Part shown: positions 9,212-19,955 of the stretch, one piece after another | Layout of the letters: each line of letters opens with the position of its first letter | Numbering within the stretch: the first letter of the stretch is position 1 | NCBI GenBank assembly: GCA_015039315.1 | Contig: WIDE01000160.1 | Span: forward strand, 1-53,771 | DNA from: Clavulina sp. PMI_390 | Taxonomy: Eukaryota > Basidiomycota > Agaricomycetes > Cantharellales > Hydnaceae | Length of the DNA: 53,771 nt | Direction of reading: 5' to 3' | Program-made: the position numbers and the translations under genes | Notes under the pieces: generated by a model | Told to the model about the DNA's origin: nothing | The model's database searches: none | The model's input: only the letters and a program-made list of their open reading frames with translations

Positions 9212-12200
9212 ATGGCCCTCCAGTCACGGAGCAGCCATCGCACTGCAGTGTCAGTTTTGCCTTTTGACCGACGGGTGGCGGACAGGGCTCTGACCGACGA
9301 TTCCTCCTCCTATAGACCACCGCGAAGGGAGCACATCTCTGTTGTAGATGGGAAGCGTCGCCATAATAGATTCTCAAGAGACGCTGGTGATAATGATGAC
9401 GACGACGACGACGACGACGACGACATAAGACCATCGTCGCGCTCGGCAAAGCACAAGCCCCTCTCTGGCTATTCTCGTTCCACTCCCAACCTACACCCCA
9501 AACACCATAACCACCACCACAGACACTACCGCACCAACTCTGAGAACACCACTCCCTCGTCGTCGCTGAGCTTGTCATCCTTTGCGTATGCTTATCCAGC
9601 CCCCCGCTCCACTGACGCCTCGCCTCCACGCCATGCGGCGGCCCCGGCCCAGCACTCCCGCTCTCTCCATATGCTCCACCACCACCCATCTAGAAATTTG
9701 TCCAATAATAGCCAGTCCACGCTATCTAGCCCCTCTTCGTCCCTTTTGCCCAATCGCCATCACCGCCGCGACCATCGGCCTTCTAACGGGTATCTCGGCG
9801 GCGGAGATCTGACATCTGCATCTGCGTCTACGTCTACTGGCACTATCGTTAGTCCTGCTACTACTCCGGCGCGCGCATCACCATCTTCCGACAATCTCCC
9901 TAATCCCTCATCCTCTGCCTCTGCCTCTGCCTCCTCTTCATCCTCTCCACAATCTGCCACCTCCACGCATGCCCCTATGATTACTTCTCCCGCAGGTGGT
10001 CGTACCAGCGGCGGTGGCACGAGAGCCCCAAATGACTCATTTCGCCCATTCACTCACACGTCCCCATCAGCACCATCGCCGTCCTCGCCGTCCCCATCTC
10101 CGCCGTCCCCATCTCCGCCGTCCCCATCTCCGCCGTCCCCATCTCCGCCGTCCCCCGGCCTGCGATCTCGCTTCTCTTCCTCATCCTCTTCTTCTTCCTC
10201 GTCCTCATCGTCTTCTGATTCAGAGGAAGAGCTCCAACCCTCTCGCTTAGTCTTCCGTACCCACCCGCACCACCACAACCACCACCGCTACTCGCGTGCC
10301 GCTGCTGATAGTGCTGCTACTGATTCTGTCAAGCCCCTGGCTGATATGACTACCAAGGTGGTGCTGGATCTTGGATATGAATCTCCCGCCACTCCTCTTC
10401 ATTATGACGACGAGGCTGCTTCGTCGGCGTCGTCCCCTATCTTTATGGCCAGCAATGATGGATCTCCAGCCTTTGAGCCGAATCAGGCGCATGCATCATC
10501 TGCCATTCATATGAAGAAGGACCACGTATCAGCCAGGACGCAGCCTTTGTTCGGAGCTTTCATGCTGTCGTCTACATCGTCCTCGTCCTCTGATGGCGAT
10601 GATGAAGCCGAGAGGGAAGATGCTGCTGGTGGTGGTGATAATGATGAGGAGAAGAGGAGGGAGAGGAAGCGGAGGAGGTGGATCGAGAAGGCTAAATGGC
10701 GCGAGCTGACGCGTACGCCGACGCCTACTCCCATCATCAACGTCAAGTCTGCTCGATCCGTTGCCTCTACGATGAGCGGGGGCGGGAGCGGTGCTCGATC
10801 TGCGTCTCGCCATCGGCGTCCGCCACTTGCTGCGATGAGGGCTCAGACTGCGAATCACCCTATCATCCGCATCAGCCAGGCTGGTGCAAGTGTCAAGGGC
10901 AAAGGCAGCGCGAGTGTCGCCGAGTCTCTTCCGAACCCTACCAGTATGAGGAGGGCTGGTGCTAGTGCATTGGACACGTTGGGCGCGGGAGAGTTGCTTG
11001 CGGCGCCGCACCCCCACCACCAACACCACCATTCTAATAAGCAGCATCACTCTGCCTCGACGTCGAGGATGCGGTCACATACGCAGAATACACATAGAGA
11101 CTCGCGGCCGCGGCGGACACAATTAGAGTTGCTAGGGGGAGATGGAGATGATATGCAGAGCAGGGACAGGGAGACGGCGTCGGAGTCGGGGTCGGGGCGT
11201 GTCCTTCGTCCTTATCTGAAGAACCCTAATACGCACTCTCACACCCACGATGCGGGCGCGTCTGGAGAGGACGAGGCTGAGGGAGAGGTTGAGAGCGCGG
11301 GCAGTTCGCAGATGCGCCTTACGCATTCGTCATCGTCTACGTCTACGTCCTCGTCTTCATCGTGCACAGACGTCACGACTGATGATGCGGATGTGGATGT
11401 GGATGCGGAGGGCGAGACTGTGTTGGGCAGTGTGTCGAGTGCTGCGACGACCATTCCGAGCGCGAGCATGTGCGAGGAGGATGAGGATATCGAGTTCCGC
11501 GCGCTGCATATCGTCGATGCCGATACCGGCGTTGAGATTGAGACTGATGCTATCGTGCTGGCGTTGGATGGAGAGCCCAACACTGCTGTTGAGGATGGGG
11601 AAGAAGAGCAGCTCGCCGATGCACTATTCACGTCTGTCTTCTCGCCGTCGTCCACGTTCGAGTCATCGGCTCCCTCATCGTCTTCATGGTCCTCGACGTC
11701 GCGCCCTGTCCCTTCGACGCCGCTGCACATCTCCCTCTCTCCTCTCGTCGAGCACATTATTGCACTGTACGCGGAGGAGTACGAGGAGGAGGAGCGGAGG
11801 CGGCAGGAAGAGGACTTGGCGTGGCAGGAGAGTCTGCGACTTGCTGAGGAGAGGGAAAGGGAGAAAGCAGCTGCTGCGGAGCGTAAGGCGAAGGGTGGGT
11901 GGTTGAGTGGTTGGTTAGCGAAAGGTAGCAGAAAGGTGCGTGCCAATTCTCAAACTATCACTGCTGTTCAGTGCAGACGACTAACCATTACTATTACTCT
12001 CTTGGACTGCTTGCAGGTTTCATCATCTGCTCCTTCCACACCACCAGCATCACCTTCATCCCCCCTCACCGCATTGAACCCCCACACTGCTACTCATGCC
12101 GAGTCTCCGAAGCATGGGCATCACCATTCTCACCCTACTGCACACAGTACTTCCTCTCTCCGCAAGAAGTCTAAACGCCACCCCATCACCATCGCTTACG

Positions 12201-13624
12201 GCTATCGTGCACACAGGACCGATGTGCGCCATGTGTTCTACTCTGCATCACCTTCACATGCATCCTCCCCTGCTGCCGCCCCTGTCCATCCCACGAGCTC
12301 TTCCCGTTCTCCTTCCCCGGCTTCCGTTTTCCACGTTACATCCCCTATAGCTGCACCGCCTAAGCCGTTTGTCCCGAAAGAACGTGTTCCCTGGGCCGAA
12401 CGTCGTGCGATCCTTGATGCGCGGGCCTTAGCGCGTGCAAAGGAGCGTGAGGCTCGTATTGCTGCTAGGCGCCTCAAGCGGCAAAGGGCAAGGGCCGCGC
12501 TGTACACGAATGGCAAGGAGAACTCGACATGGGATTGGCTGGTCCCTGTGATGAGCGTCAGTGCTGCTAGCTCGGGGTACGCGGGAGCGAGGCTGGGAGT
12601 CGGTGTGAAAGCAGGAACACCGCCGAAGAAGTCGAAGAGGCGAGAGCATCAGAACGGGGACAACAGTGATTCTTCTTCTGAGAGTCATTCTTATTCTTCT
12701 GGCTCCAGTGCGAGTGGGAGCGACACGGAGAGTGCGTCTGAATCTGAGCGCTCGGGCTCGGGCTCGGAGGATGACGAGGGACTCCGGCGCGGCGAGGTTT
12801 TGGAGTTTGAGCTGGATACGTTTGCGATTGTCGCTGCGGGGGATGACCTAGACGCAGATTTCCCGCATCTAGATGACGGCTTCCGCGTCCCGAGTAATGC
12901 CCCAGCTCCCTCGACGCCCACGTCCGCATCCACTCCACCATCTGTTCTAGACTCCAAACAACGGCTCCCGCCTGTGCCTGTCATTGGAGCAGGAGCAGGA
13001 GCTGGTGGTGCTATCGATCGCGAGTTCTCGTCACGCGATCGCAAGACCAAACGAGGCTCCATCTTCCGTGGCCGCAGTGCATCTCCGCTCCCTCGCCCAC
13101 CTGCCTGGTTCGGGCACGGTTCTGGTTCGAACACTCAAGATTCGAAACGTGCCCCATCGCCAAACAGCCAAGCAAGTCCCAAGAACACGTCGGCGAGCAC
13201 CACCAACAAGCGTGCTCCTCCTCCCGCTGCCACTGCTCCTTCCTCACGCTCTTCATCTTCCCGACTACCCGCCGCATTCCAGCCCCGCCGCAAAGCGTTC
13301 TACACCGACACGCGCTTCTTCCTCGTATATGCACTCGAGAACTCGGTGCGCTTGAGGCTGCTCAATATGGAGGATGAAGTGGGCGATGAGCTGAGGCGCA
13401 CGGGCGCGTTGGGGTGGAGTGGGAGTAGAGCTGTGAGGATGGTGCGCAAGGAGCGCGCGAGACGGCCTGCGTACGGTGCTAGTGTTGGAGTCGTGGTAGG
13501 AGCGGGGGCCCAGAGGAGTGCCCTTTGGTTAGACAGCTCGGACTGGGAAGAGGACGATGATGATGACGATGATGATTCCGAGGGTGATGATTCCGAGGGT
13601 GATGATTCCGAGGGTGATGAGTGA
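9212..13624 (+). CDS. very large Ser/Asp/Pro-rich low-complexity protein
   Basis: A single frame of 1,470 codons runs from ATG 9212 to TGA 13622-13624. A GT-AG interval at 11936-12016 (81 bases, no stop, a multiple of three) looks like an intron; removing it gives 1,443 residues. The protein is dominated by Ser, Pro, His and Asp tracts: an Asp run near residue 65, SPSPP repeats near 295-313, a long Ser run near 320, and a C-terminal acidic tail of DDSEG repeats. More ordered parts are a charged helical stretch (EEYEEEERRRQEEDLAWQ, about 855), a basic helix (WAERRAILDARALARAKERE, near 1055-1075), and a C-terminal segment with TDTRFFLVYALENSVRLRLL. No known domain is recognised. The composition suggests an intrinsically disordered, possibly nuclear or scaffold protein; that is inference. 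Confidence 0.8.
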   Translation: MALQSRSSHRTAVSVLPFDRRVADRALTDDSSSYRPPRREHISVVDGKRRHNRFSRDAGDNDDDDDDDDDDIRPSSRSAKHKPLSGYSRSTPNLHPKHHNHHHRHYRTNSENTTPSSSLSLSSFAYAYPAPRSTDASPPRHAAAPAQHSRSLHMLHHHPSRNLSNNSQSTLSSPSSSLLPNRHHRRDHRPSNGYLGGGDLTSASASTSTGTIVSPATTPARASPSSDNLPNPSSSASASASSSSSPQSATSTHAPMITSPAGGRTSGGGTRAPNDSFRPFTHTSPSAPSPSSPSPSPPSPSPPSPSPPSPSPPSPGLRSRFSSSSSSSSSSSSSSDSEEELQPSRLVFRTHPHHHNHHRYSRAAADSAATDSVKPLADMTTKVVLDLGYESPATPLHYDDEAASSASSPIFMASNDGSPAFEPNQAHASSAIHMKKDHVSARTQPLFGAFMLSSTSSSSSDGDDEAEREDAAGGGDNDEEKRRERKRRRWIEKAKWRELTRTPTPTPIINVKSARSVASTMSGGGSGARSASRHRRPPLAAMRAQTANHPIIRISQAGASVKGKGSASVAESLPNPTSMRRAGASALDTLGAGELLAAPHPHHQHHHSNKQHHSASTSRMRSHTQNTHRDSRPRRTQLELLGGDGDDMQSRDRETASESGSGRVLRPYLKNPNTHSHTHDAGASGEDEAEGEVESAGSSQMRLTHSSSSTSTSSSSSCTDVTTDDADVDVDAEGETVLGSVSSAATTIPSASMCEEDEDIEFRALHIVDADTGVEIETDAIVLALDGEPNTAVEDGEEEQLADALFTSVFSPSSTFESSAPSSSSWSSTSRPVPSTPLHISLSPLVEHIIALYAEEYEEEERRRQEEDLAWQESLRLAEEREREKAAAAERKAKGGWLSGWLAKGSRKVRANSQTITAVQCRRLTITITLLDCLQVSSSAPSTPPASPSSPLTALNPHTATHAESPKHGHHHSHPTAHSTSSLRKKSKRHPITIAYGYRAHRTDVRHVFYSASPSHASSPAAAPVHPTSSSRSPSPASVFHVTSPIAAPPKPFVPKERVPWAERRAILDARALARAKEREARIAARRLKRQRARAALYTNGKENSTWDWLVPVMSVSAASSGYAGARLGVGVKAGTPPKKSKRREHQNGDNSDSSSESHSYSSGSSASGSDTESASESERSGSGSEDDEGLRRGEVLEFELDTFAIVAAGDDLDADFPHLDDGFRVPSNAPAPSTPTSASTPPSVLDSKQRLPPVPVIGAGAGAGGAIDREFSSRDRKTKRGSIFRGRSASPLPRPPAWFGHGSGSNTQDSKRAPSPNSQASPKNTSASTTNKRAPPPAATAPSSRSSSSRLPAAFQPRRKAFYTDTRFFLVYALENSVRLRLLNMEDEVGDELRRTGALGWSGSRAVRMVRKERARRPAYGASVGVVVGAGAQRSALWLDSSDWEEDDDDDDDDSEGDDSEGDDSEGDE
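10091..10150 (+). repeat. coding minisatellite, four 15-bp units (SPSPP)
   Basis: The unit tccccatctccgccg occurs four times head to tail inside the 9212-13624 frame and encodes SPSPP-type repeats. Units are identical, so copy number probably varies between strains. A Ser-coding run follows directly. Confidence 0.9.
11936..12016 (+). other. in-frame, stop-free intron candidate in the Ser-rich gene
   Basis: The interval begins GTGCGT and ends CTTGCAG, contains a CTAAC branch-like motif (gactaacc) and is 81 bases long. The surrounding composition switches from charged residues to Ser/Pro, while the interval itself encodes hydrophobic, Thr-rich residues unlike either side. Splicing or retention both leave one continuous frame, differing by 27 residues. 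Confidence 0.7.
13574..13618 (+). repeat. three 15-bp units at the C-terminus of the Ser-rich gene
   Basis: gattccgagggtgat is repeated three times exactly, encoding DSEGD units just before the stop. A (GAT/GAC)n run precedes it and makes the tail strongly acidic. Confidence 0.9.
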
Positions 13625-14096
13625 GGGTGGTGAGAGAGTGTGGATAGTCGTTGATCGAGATCCCTAGATGTGCATACGGCCTCGGACACTTTTTTGGGCT
13701 TGGGCTTGTTCTTTTTCATTTCGTTTTGTTTTGTTTCTTTTCCCGCTGCCCTCTCCTTTTTTTTTACATTTACATCTTTACATCTTGGCTGCATCTGTGG
13801 TGCTCGCTCCGTTTTTTTTTTTTTTTGACTCTCATCTACTTCCCTACTACTTCCACTCATAATTCATCATCTTGTTAGTAGCAATAGATACAATTCCATA
13901 TACATTTTTTGAGAATTAACGTCGATCGCAATCCAGCCATCTATCCGCCCGCGAAGTTGAAACCAACACACAACATCTTGTTTTGGCGCATCCAAACAAG
14001 TCGTCACAACACGATCGTGTAGGCGAGCGAGCCGTCCATTGCTCGCCCTATTTGCAGTCGGTTCCTGCCTGCCTCATTTGGGCTGCATCTGCCCTC

Positions 14097-15736
14097 ATGG
14101 CGATATGGGCGGACCTGCCTACAGAGCTCGCTATTAACGTCATCCAAGAGCTTTATAACTTTCACAGCTCTGCCGAGTTTTGGCATGTGGATAAAAACCT
14201 CCTGAGCTGCACTTACGTGTCCCGTCAGTTTCGATCGCTCGTTGAGCCCTTCTTATATCGGGATATCTGCCTCATCGACCCTGATTTCTGGGGGGCTAAA
14301 CAAGCTCGAGATCCCTTCCGACCCCTTCAACAACTCACTCGGACATTCATCCTGCGACCAGACCTCGCACAATATGTCCGTGTATTGCAAGCTTCTTCAT
14401 CTGATGATGACTATGAAGACTATGACACCTTTATGTTGCGTTGCAACTTTGCTTATGATAAAGATCGTACCGACAAGTATCTCTCTGCAGCAAGCGAAGC
14501 AGTGCGCGGTGACATACAACACATCTTACCAGCTCTTGACTCTTTGGGCTTGAAGAATGGGCTTGTACTTCGCGGAGGGACAAATGGGATTATGCTTGTC
14601 TTACTCCATCTCCTTCCCCGATTGGAGACGCTCGAGATGACCTGTGGAAGCGAGGTCGAGCTTTTTTCATGCTCATGTTTCGGCGTCTTTTCAGGCCGCA
14701 TCCCACCCGGCTTGAATTCCGTTTCAGACTTCACAGTTTATTACAAGCACACAATGGTATTTGAATTTGCGAATACTCAGACTCTAGCATTCACCTTAAT
14801 CATAACCCCTTGTAGGATGGAATGGGGGTTAATCAGGCTCTCCCGTTCATGACACTTCCGTCCATGAAAGCTATCACTTCGGGTACTCTTACGGACGGGG
14901 ATCCAGACAGCCGACCCGCGCTAGAGATCAGTGGAACCCCTCCGTCAATCTCATCGGCCTCTCATGGTTTTTCAGATATTGGGGTTCCAATAAATTTCTA
15001 CAAGACTTCCACCGGATATGGGATACCCTTGCGATCGTCCTCCGTGACGAATATCACTCTCTTATGGTCACTGGTTTCAAGCGCGGCCATCAATAGCATC
15101 CTCTCTCTTCCCTACAGGCTTGAGAGGTTCGAGTATAGTGTTGGCACCCCAAACGTGGATTACGTGCCATTTTGCCCCGCATCGTTTCTCCCCGGGCTAC
15201 TCGGCCATGCTTCTTCTTTGAGGGAGCTCGAGATCCAGAACGAATTTGGCAATGGCGAAGATCAGGCGTTTATTGGCTCACTCTCTGAACTGGCCGCACT
15301 GGAGATACTCTCCCTGCCGGCTCGTCTTCTCCTCCCCGACTTCAACGACAATGATGAACATAGTGAATATGGAGACGAGACGGATGATGCTGCCGTTCCC
15401 CGAAACCCTATGGATAACCTGCTACCAAAGAGTCTAATCTCTCTTCACTGCAATCTCAAGAGAGCTGCATTCGGCCGCTTCCGAAGGCGCACAGGAGTGC
15501 CTCAGAGTCTGAGTTTTTCTCGCCAACACCTCCCTTCCTTCGTCAGCCTTACTATCGGAGAGCAAAACCTTCAAGCGGATGATCCCAGCCTGCGAAATAT
15601 ATTGCAGCAGACACCTGCTCTCCAACCTCCAATGAAACTCAATCTATTCGTGAGTCCTGTGATCTGTTTATGGCGCCCTCATCCGGCCCATCGCTAACAA
15701 ATCAAACTGCGGACTTTGTAGGGTACCAAGAACTAG
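14097..15736 (+). CDS. F-box-like/LRR protein, array copy A
   Basis: Three exons (14097-14756, 14816-15649, 15722-15736) keep phase 0 throughout and give 502 residues. The start MAIWADLPTELAINVI is the family start; an in-frame upstream ORF beginning at 13983 is ignored because every paralogue starts at this ATG. Residues 1-60 hold an F-box-like block (LPTEL, LLSCTYVSRQFRSLVEPFLYRDI). The middle has NGLVLRGGTNGIM and LLHLLPRLETLEM, and exon 2 carries further Leu-rich segments (SLRELEIQ, LAALEILSLPARLLL). Exon 3 encodes only GTKN before TAG. A role as a substrate adaptor of an SCF ubiquitin ligase is inferred from the F-box alone. Copies A, B and C lie in a row on the same strand. Confidence 0.88.
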
Positions 15737-16115
15737 CGAGCACGCTGGCTCATGAACGACCACACCTGGTTTGCTCCTGAGCAGCCCCCACAAGAACAAT
15801 AACGAGACTACGAGTACCGAATACTGGGCCTCTACTGGCCCACCCCTCCATATTCATCATATCTCTCCTCTTGGCTATCTTAACGATACATCGCCGTCCA
15901 ATCCCCATACGAGGTATTCTACATTACCACTCATCGCTTTCTGACCAAAGAACTTGATGCGGGCAGCAGCGGGCGCCCCAAATATTTTTGTTCGGCCATG
16001 GTTGTCTCGTGACCAATCGCCGGTGTATAGCCACCGTCGCCACTCTAGGTTTTGCGACCTAACGATCACCACAGTCTTCTAAATTAGCGACTGAGCCTTA
16101 ACCCCTTGCACCATC
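15626..16115. repeat. array spacer module, copy 1 (3' end of gene A plus upstream region of gene B)
   Basis: This stretch runs from the PPMKLNLF-coding end of gene A, through its last intron and tiny exon 3, to the ATG of gene B. It is recognisably the same sequence as 17811-18260. Shared blocks include aatgaaactcaatctattcg, accaagaacta/gccaagaacta, a gaggtattctacatta-like block, and tggttgtctcgtgaccaa about 110 bp before the ATG. Confidence 0.85.
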
Positions 16116-17841
16116 ATGGCGATATGGGCTAATTTACCTCCAGAGCTCGCCACCCACATCCTCCGTGAGCTTGAACCCAGTCGAAAAACGCCAGACGAAC
16201 GGCGGGCAGCAAGGATGCATAGCCGAGTCGATCAAGATCTCTTGAGCTGCACTTACGTGTCCCACCAGTTTCGAGCAATCATTGAGCCTCTGCTGTATTG
16301 CAGCATCGATCTCCCTGTCCTTTGGGACTCGAAACAGGGTCATGATCCCTTCCAAACTCGCCGACAGTTCACCCGTGCCCTGGCTCTGAGACCAGAGCTG
16401 GGAAACTATGTTTATGATCTCAACATCACATCGTTGGACAATGGTTACCAAAGCAAAGGTGACACCAAAGATTTTATTGCGGCGTGCAATACGGTTTATG
16501 ACGAAGATCAAGTCGAGGAGCTCCTTACTGTAGCAAGTGAGGTAGCGAGTAGCGATCTGAGAAGCATTCTATTAGCCCTGAAGCCTTTGGGGTTGAATAA
16601 TGGGCTCGTTCTTCAAGGGGGAACAAATGGGCTTCTCATCATCCTATTCCATCTCTTACCCAAATTGCGGACGCTCGGAATCACCGCTTGGTCAGAACCT
16701 GAGTTTGTTGCTCACTCTTATTTCGGTGCATTTACTGGCGGAGTCCCTGCTGGCCTGAAATCTGTTTCCTGGGTCTCGCTTAGTTATGGTGACACTGAGG
16801 TACGCTAATTTGTGTATTGCTGCATTCATCGGCACTCCGTCATAACCCCAGTTTGATAGAACGGATTTGGTACTGCCGTGGTCGCCCCCTTTATAGCACT
16901 ACCATCCATCGAAGCTCTGATTATTGGTTCTTTCGCAGCTGAAGATGGTGGAGATGGCTCACCATGGCTGCAATTTGGTGATATACCAACATCCACTACC
17001 TCAGCTTCATCGTCTCCGGAAAATGCCCTTCCATCCACCTTTCACAAGACCCCCGTCGGATACGCTCTCGTTGCGCAATCTTCTTCGATTAAACATATCA
17101 CTCTCGAAAACTCAGTGGTTGCGAGCTCAATCATCAATAAGATCCTCTCCGTGCCATCCGGGCTCGAGAAATTCATGTACGGAGCGGGTGGAGCTACAGT
17201 AGCTTACGAACCATTCCGTCCCGCTGGGTTCCTCCCCGGGCTTTTAAGTCAGGCTGCTTCCCTGAAGGAGCTTGTCATCTATCACGACATCGACGATATA
17301 ATAGATGACGAGGACGAGCCATTCATTGGATCCCTCTCCGGTTTGGTGGCGCTGGAGACGCTACGTGTACCCGCTCGCCTTCTTCTTTCTGACTTCATGG
17401 AAGCAGAGCTTGCCGGGGATGGGGGCGAGGATGAGGAAAGTGACCCTGCAATCTCCCGCAATCCCATGGACGATCTTCTTCCTCCAAATTTAATTTCCCT
17501 CCACTATGATGTTCAATCGACTGCACTCAAAAGGTTCTGCAAAAGTACAGGACTACCAAAGAGCCTGCGACCCACTCGCGAAAGGGTTCCCTCATTGACT
17601 AACTTTACAATAGGAGAGGGCTCGATGCCTCCAGCGGATGATATCCTACGAGAGATTATGTCGCAAACCCCGGCACTCCAACCTCCGATGAATGTCAATT
17701 TCTTTGTGAGTTGTATCATCCCCCACAACGTCACGCGTTCGGTCATTGTCTTTCTAACATCAAACCATGTAGGGTTCTGAGAATACTGACAAACAGTATA
17801 TCTCTCCGACCTCGAATGAAACTCAATCTATTCGTGAATGA
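16116..17841 (+). CDS. F-box-like/LRR protein, array copy B
   Basis: Exons 16116-16799, 16860-17705 and 17773-17841 join in phase 0 to give 532 residues, starting MAIWANLPPELATHIL. The F-box-like block (LPPEL, DQDLLSCTYVSHQFRAIIEPLLY) is followed by RQFTRALALRPELGNYV, NGLVLQGGTNGL, LLPKLRTLGI and, in exon 2, LKELVIY and LVALETLRVPARLLL. It is closest to copy C. Exon 3 is unusual. After the family ending GSENTDK it continues YISPTSNETQSIRE, which is sequence from another copy's 3' end read out of frame, apparently a recombination scar. Function is inferred as for the other copies. Confidence 0.88.
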
Positions 17842-18260
17842 TGCGATTTGTCCATATTACCCGTTGCTATCAAAACAAACAGCGGAGTTTTTAGGGTGCC
17901 AAGAACTAGTGAACAAGCTGGCTTGCCAAGGAACAACCATGGGTTGTACCCCAACAGCCCCGAACGAAACAATAGCAGGCCACCCCTTCATGTTTATCAT
18001 ATCCCTATTCTTGGTCACCTCAACAATACCTGGCTCCCATTCCCTAGACGAGGCATTCTACATTTCCACTCATAGCTTTCTGATGGACCAAAGAACTCAA
18101 TGCGCTCAGCGGCGGGCGTTTTATATTTTGTTCGACTATGGTTGTCTCGTGACCAACTGCCGGTGTATAACCACCGTCGCCACTCGAGGTTTAAAGTTAC
18201 TACCTAACCATCACCACCGTCCTCTAAAGCAGCGTCTGAGAGTTGATCCCTTGCATCATC
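17811..18260. repeat. array spacer module, copy 2 (scar plus upstream region of gene C)
   Basis: This is homologous to 15626-16115. It starts inside exon 3 of gene B with a copy of the PPMKLNLF-coding DNA, then a decayed last intron whose donor has changed from gtgagt to gtgaat. The sequence ttttagggtgccaagaactag follows, then the conserved upstream block, up to ATG 18261. Confidence 0.85.
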
Positions 18261-19955
18261 ATGGCAGTTTGGGCTAATTTACCTCCAGAGCTTGCCACAC
18301 ACGTCCTCCGCGAGCTTGAACCCAGCCAAAAAACTCCAAACGAACAATGGGCAGCAAGAATGCACAGTCGGGTCGATCAAGATCTCTTGAGTTGCACTTA
18401 CGTGTCCCACCAGTTTCGAGCAATCATCGAGCCTCTATTATATCGCAGCGTCCATCTAGCTTCCCTCTGGGACTCAAAACCAGGTCATGATCCTTTCCAA
18501 AGCCGTCGGCAGTTTACTCGTGCCCTCGCTTTGAGACCAGAGCTGGCAAACTATGTTCGTGATATCAGTATCACATCGTTGGACAGTAGCTACCGAGAAA
18601 CTGGTAGCATCGAAGATTTTATTGTGGCATGCAATACGGTTTACGACGAAGATCAAGTCGAGGAACTCCTCGCTTCAGCAAGCGAGGCGGCCCGCGGCGA
18701 TTTGCGAGACATTCTCTCGGCGCTTGAGCGCTTGGGCCTGAATAACGGGCTTGTTCTTCAGGGAGGAAGTAATGGCATTCTCATCATCCTACTCCATCTC
18801 CTGCCCAAATTACGGACCCTCGAAATAACTGCTTGGTCAGAACTCGAGTTTGTTGCTCACTCTTGCTTCGGCGCCTTCGCTGGCGGGGTCCCTGCTGGTC
18901 TGAAATCTGTCTCAGAGGTGACGCTTAGTTATGGGGATACCGAAGTATGTGGATATGATTAATATGTGCCAATATTGATTGCCAGCCCTACTCACACCAC
19001 CTTGTTAGAATGGTTTTGGGACTGCTGAGGTTGTTCCTTTCATGGCACTCCCGTCGATTACAACTCTTATAATTGGCGCCTTGTCAGCCGAAGAGGGCGA
19101 TGACGGGTCACCATGGCTCCAAATTGGCGAACCATCAGAGTCCATCTCCGCCTCAACCCCACCAAATAACGTTCTTCCGATAACTTTCAACAAAACATCC
19201 ACAGGATACGCTCTCCCCGCGCATTCTTCTTCCATAAAGGACCTCACTCTCGTCAACTCGGTTGTTTCAAGTTCGGTCCTCAGTAAAATCCTCGCCATCC
19301 CCTCCGGCCTCCAGAAATTCGAGTACGGAGTAGGCGGAGCCACTGTGGGCTATGAACCATTTCGTCCTGGGGGGATGCTGCCGGGACTTTTGAGTCAAGC
19401 TGCTTCGCTGAAGGAGCTGACCATAGATCAAGACATCGCGGATGCAATGGAAGATGAGGACGAGCCGTTCATCGGCGCGCTCTCCGGTCTGGTTGCGCTG
19501 GAGACGCTGCGCGTACCCGCTCGCCTGCTTCTCGCTGATTTCAACGAAGAGCAAATTGCCGGGGATGAGGACGAAGATGAGAATGAGGATGAGGAGAGTG
19601 ATCTCGCCGCTTCTCACAATCCTATCGACAATCTTCTCCCCCCAAACCTCATCTCTCTCCACTTCGATTTGCAGTGGACTGCGCTCAGGACCTTCTGCAA
19701 ACGTACAGGGCTACCAAAGAGCCTGCAATTCACTCGTGGAAGGCTTCCCTTGTTGACCAACTTGACGATAGGACAGGGTTCGATGCCTCCAGAGGCTGAT
19801 AGCCTACGAGATATCATGCTGCAAACTCCAGCACTCCAACCTCCGATGAATGTTACTTTCTTTGTGAGTTTTACCACCTTTCACAACATGCTCCGTTTAG
19901 TCATTGTCTCTCTAACCTTGAGACTATGCAGGGTGTTGAGAATACTGAGAAATAG
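18261..19955 (+). CDS. F-box-like/LRR protein, array copy C
   Basis: Exons 18261-18944, 19009-19863 and 19932-19955 give 520 residues in phase 0. An in-frame ATG at 18243 exists, but MAVWANLPPELATHVL is the family start. Exon 1 has exactly the length of copy B exon 1 (684 bases), and the proteins are very similar across exon 1. The order is F-box-like block, RQFTRALALRPELANYVRDI, NGLVLQGGSNGI, LLPKLRTLEI, then Leu-rich repeats (LKELTID, LVALETLRVPARLLL). An acidic loop (DEDEDENEDEE, near residue 415) lies inside the repeats. The last exon encodes GVENTEK. No key residue appears lost. Confidence 0.9.

Noticed and set aside
11239..11946. 235-codon antisense ORF, and other long ORFs on both strands inside 9212-13624
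   Set aside because: They arise from the repetitive, stop-poor Ser/Asp coding sequence read in other frames. The composition is meaningless, and none has splice or domain support.
13983..14096. Upstream in-frame extension of F-box copy A
   Set aside because: Every paralogue starts at MA(I/V)WA or MGVWA, and the extension has no counterpart in other copies.
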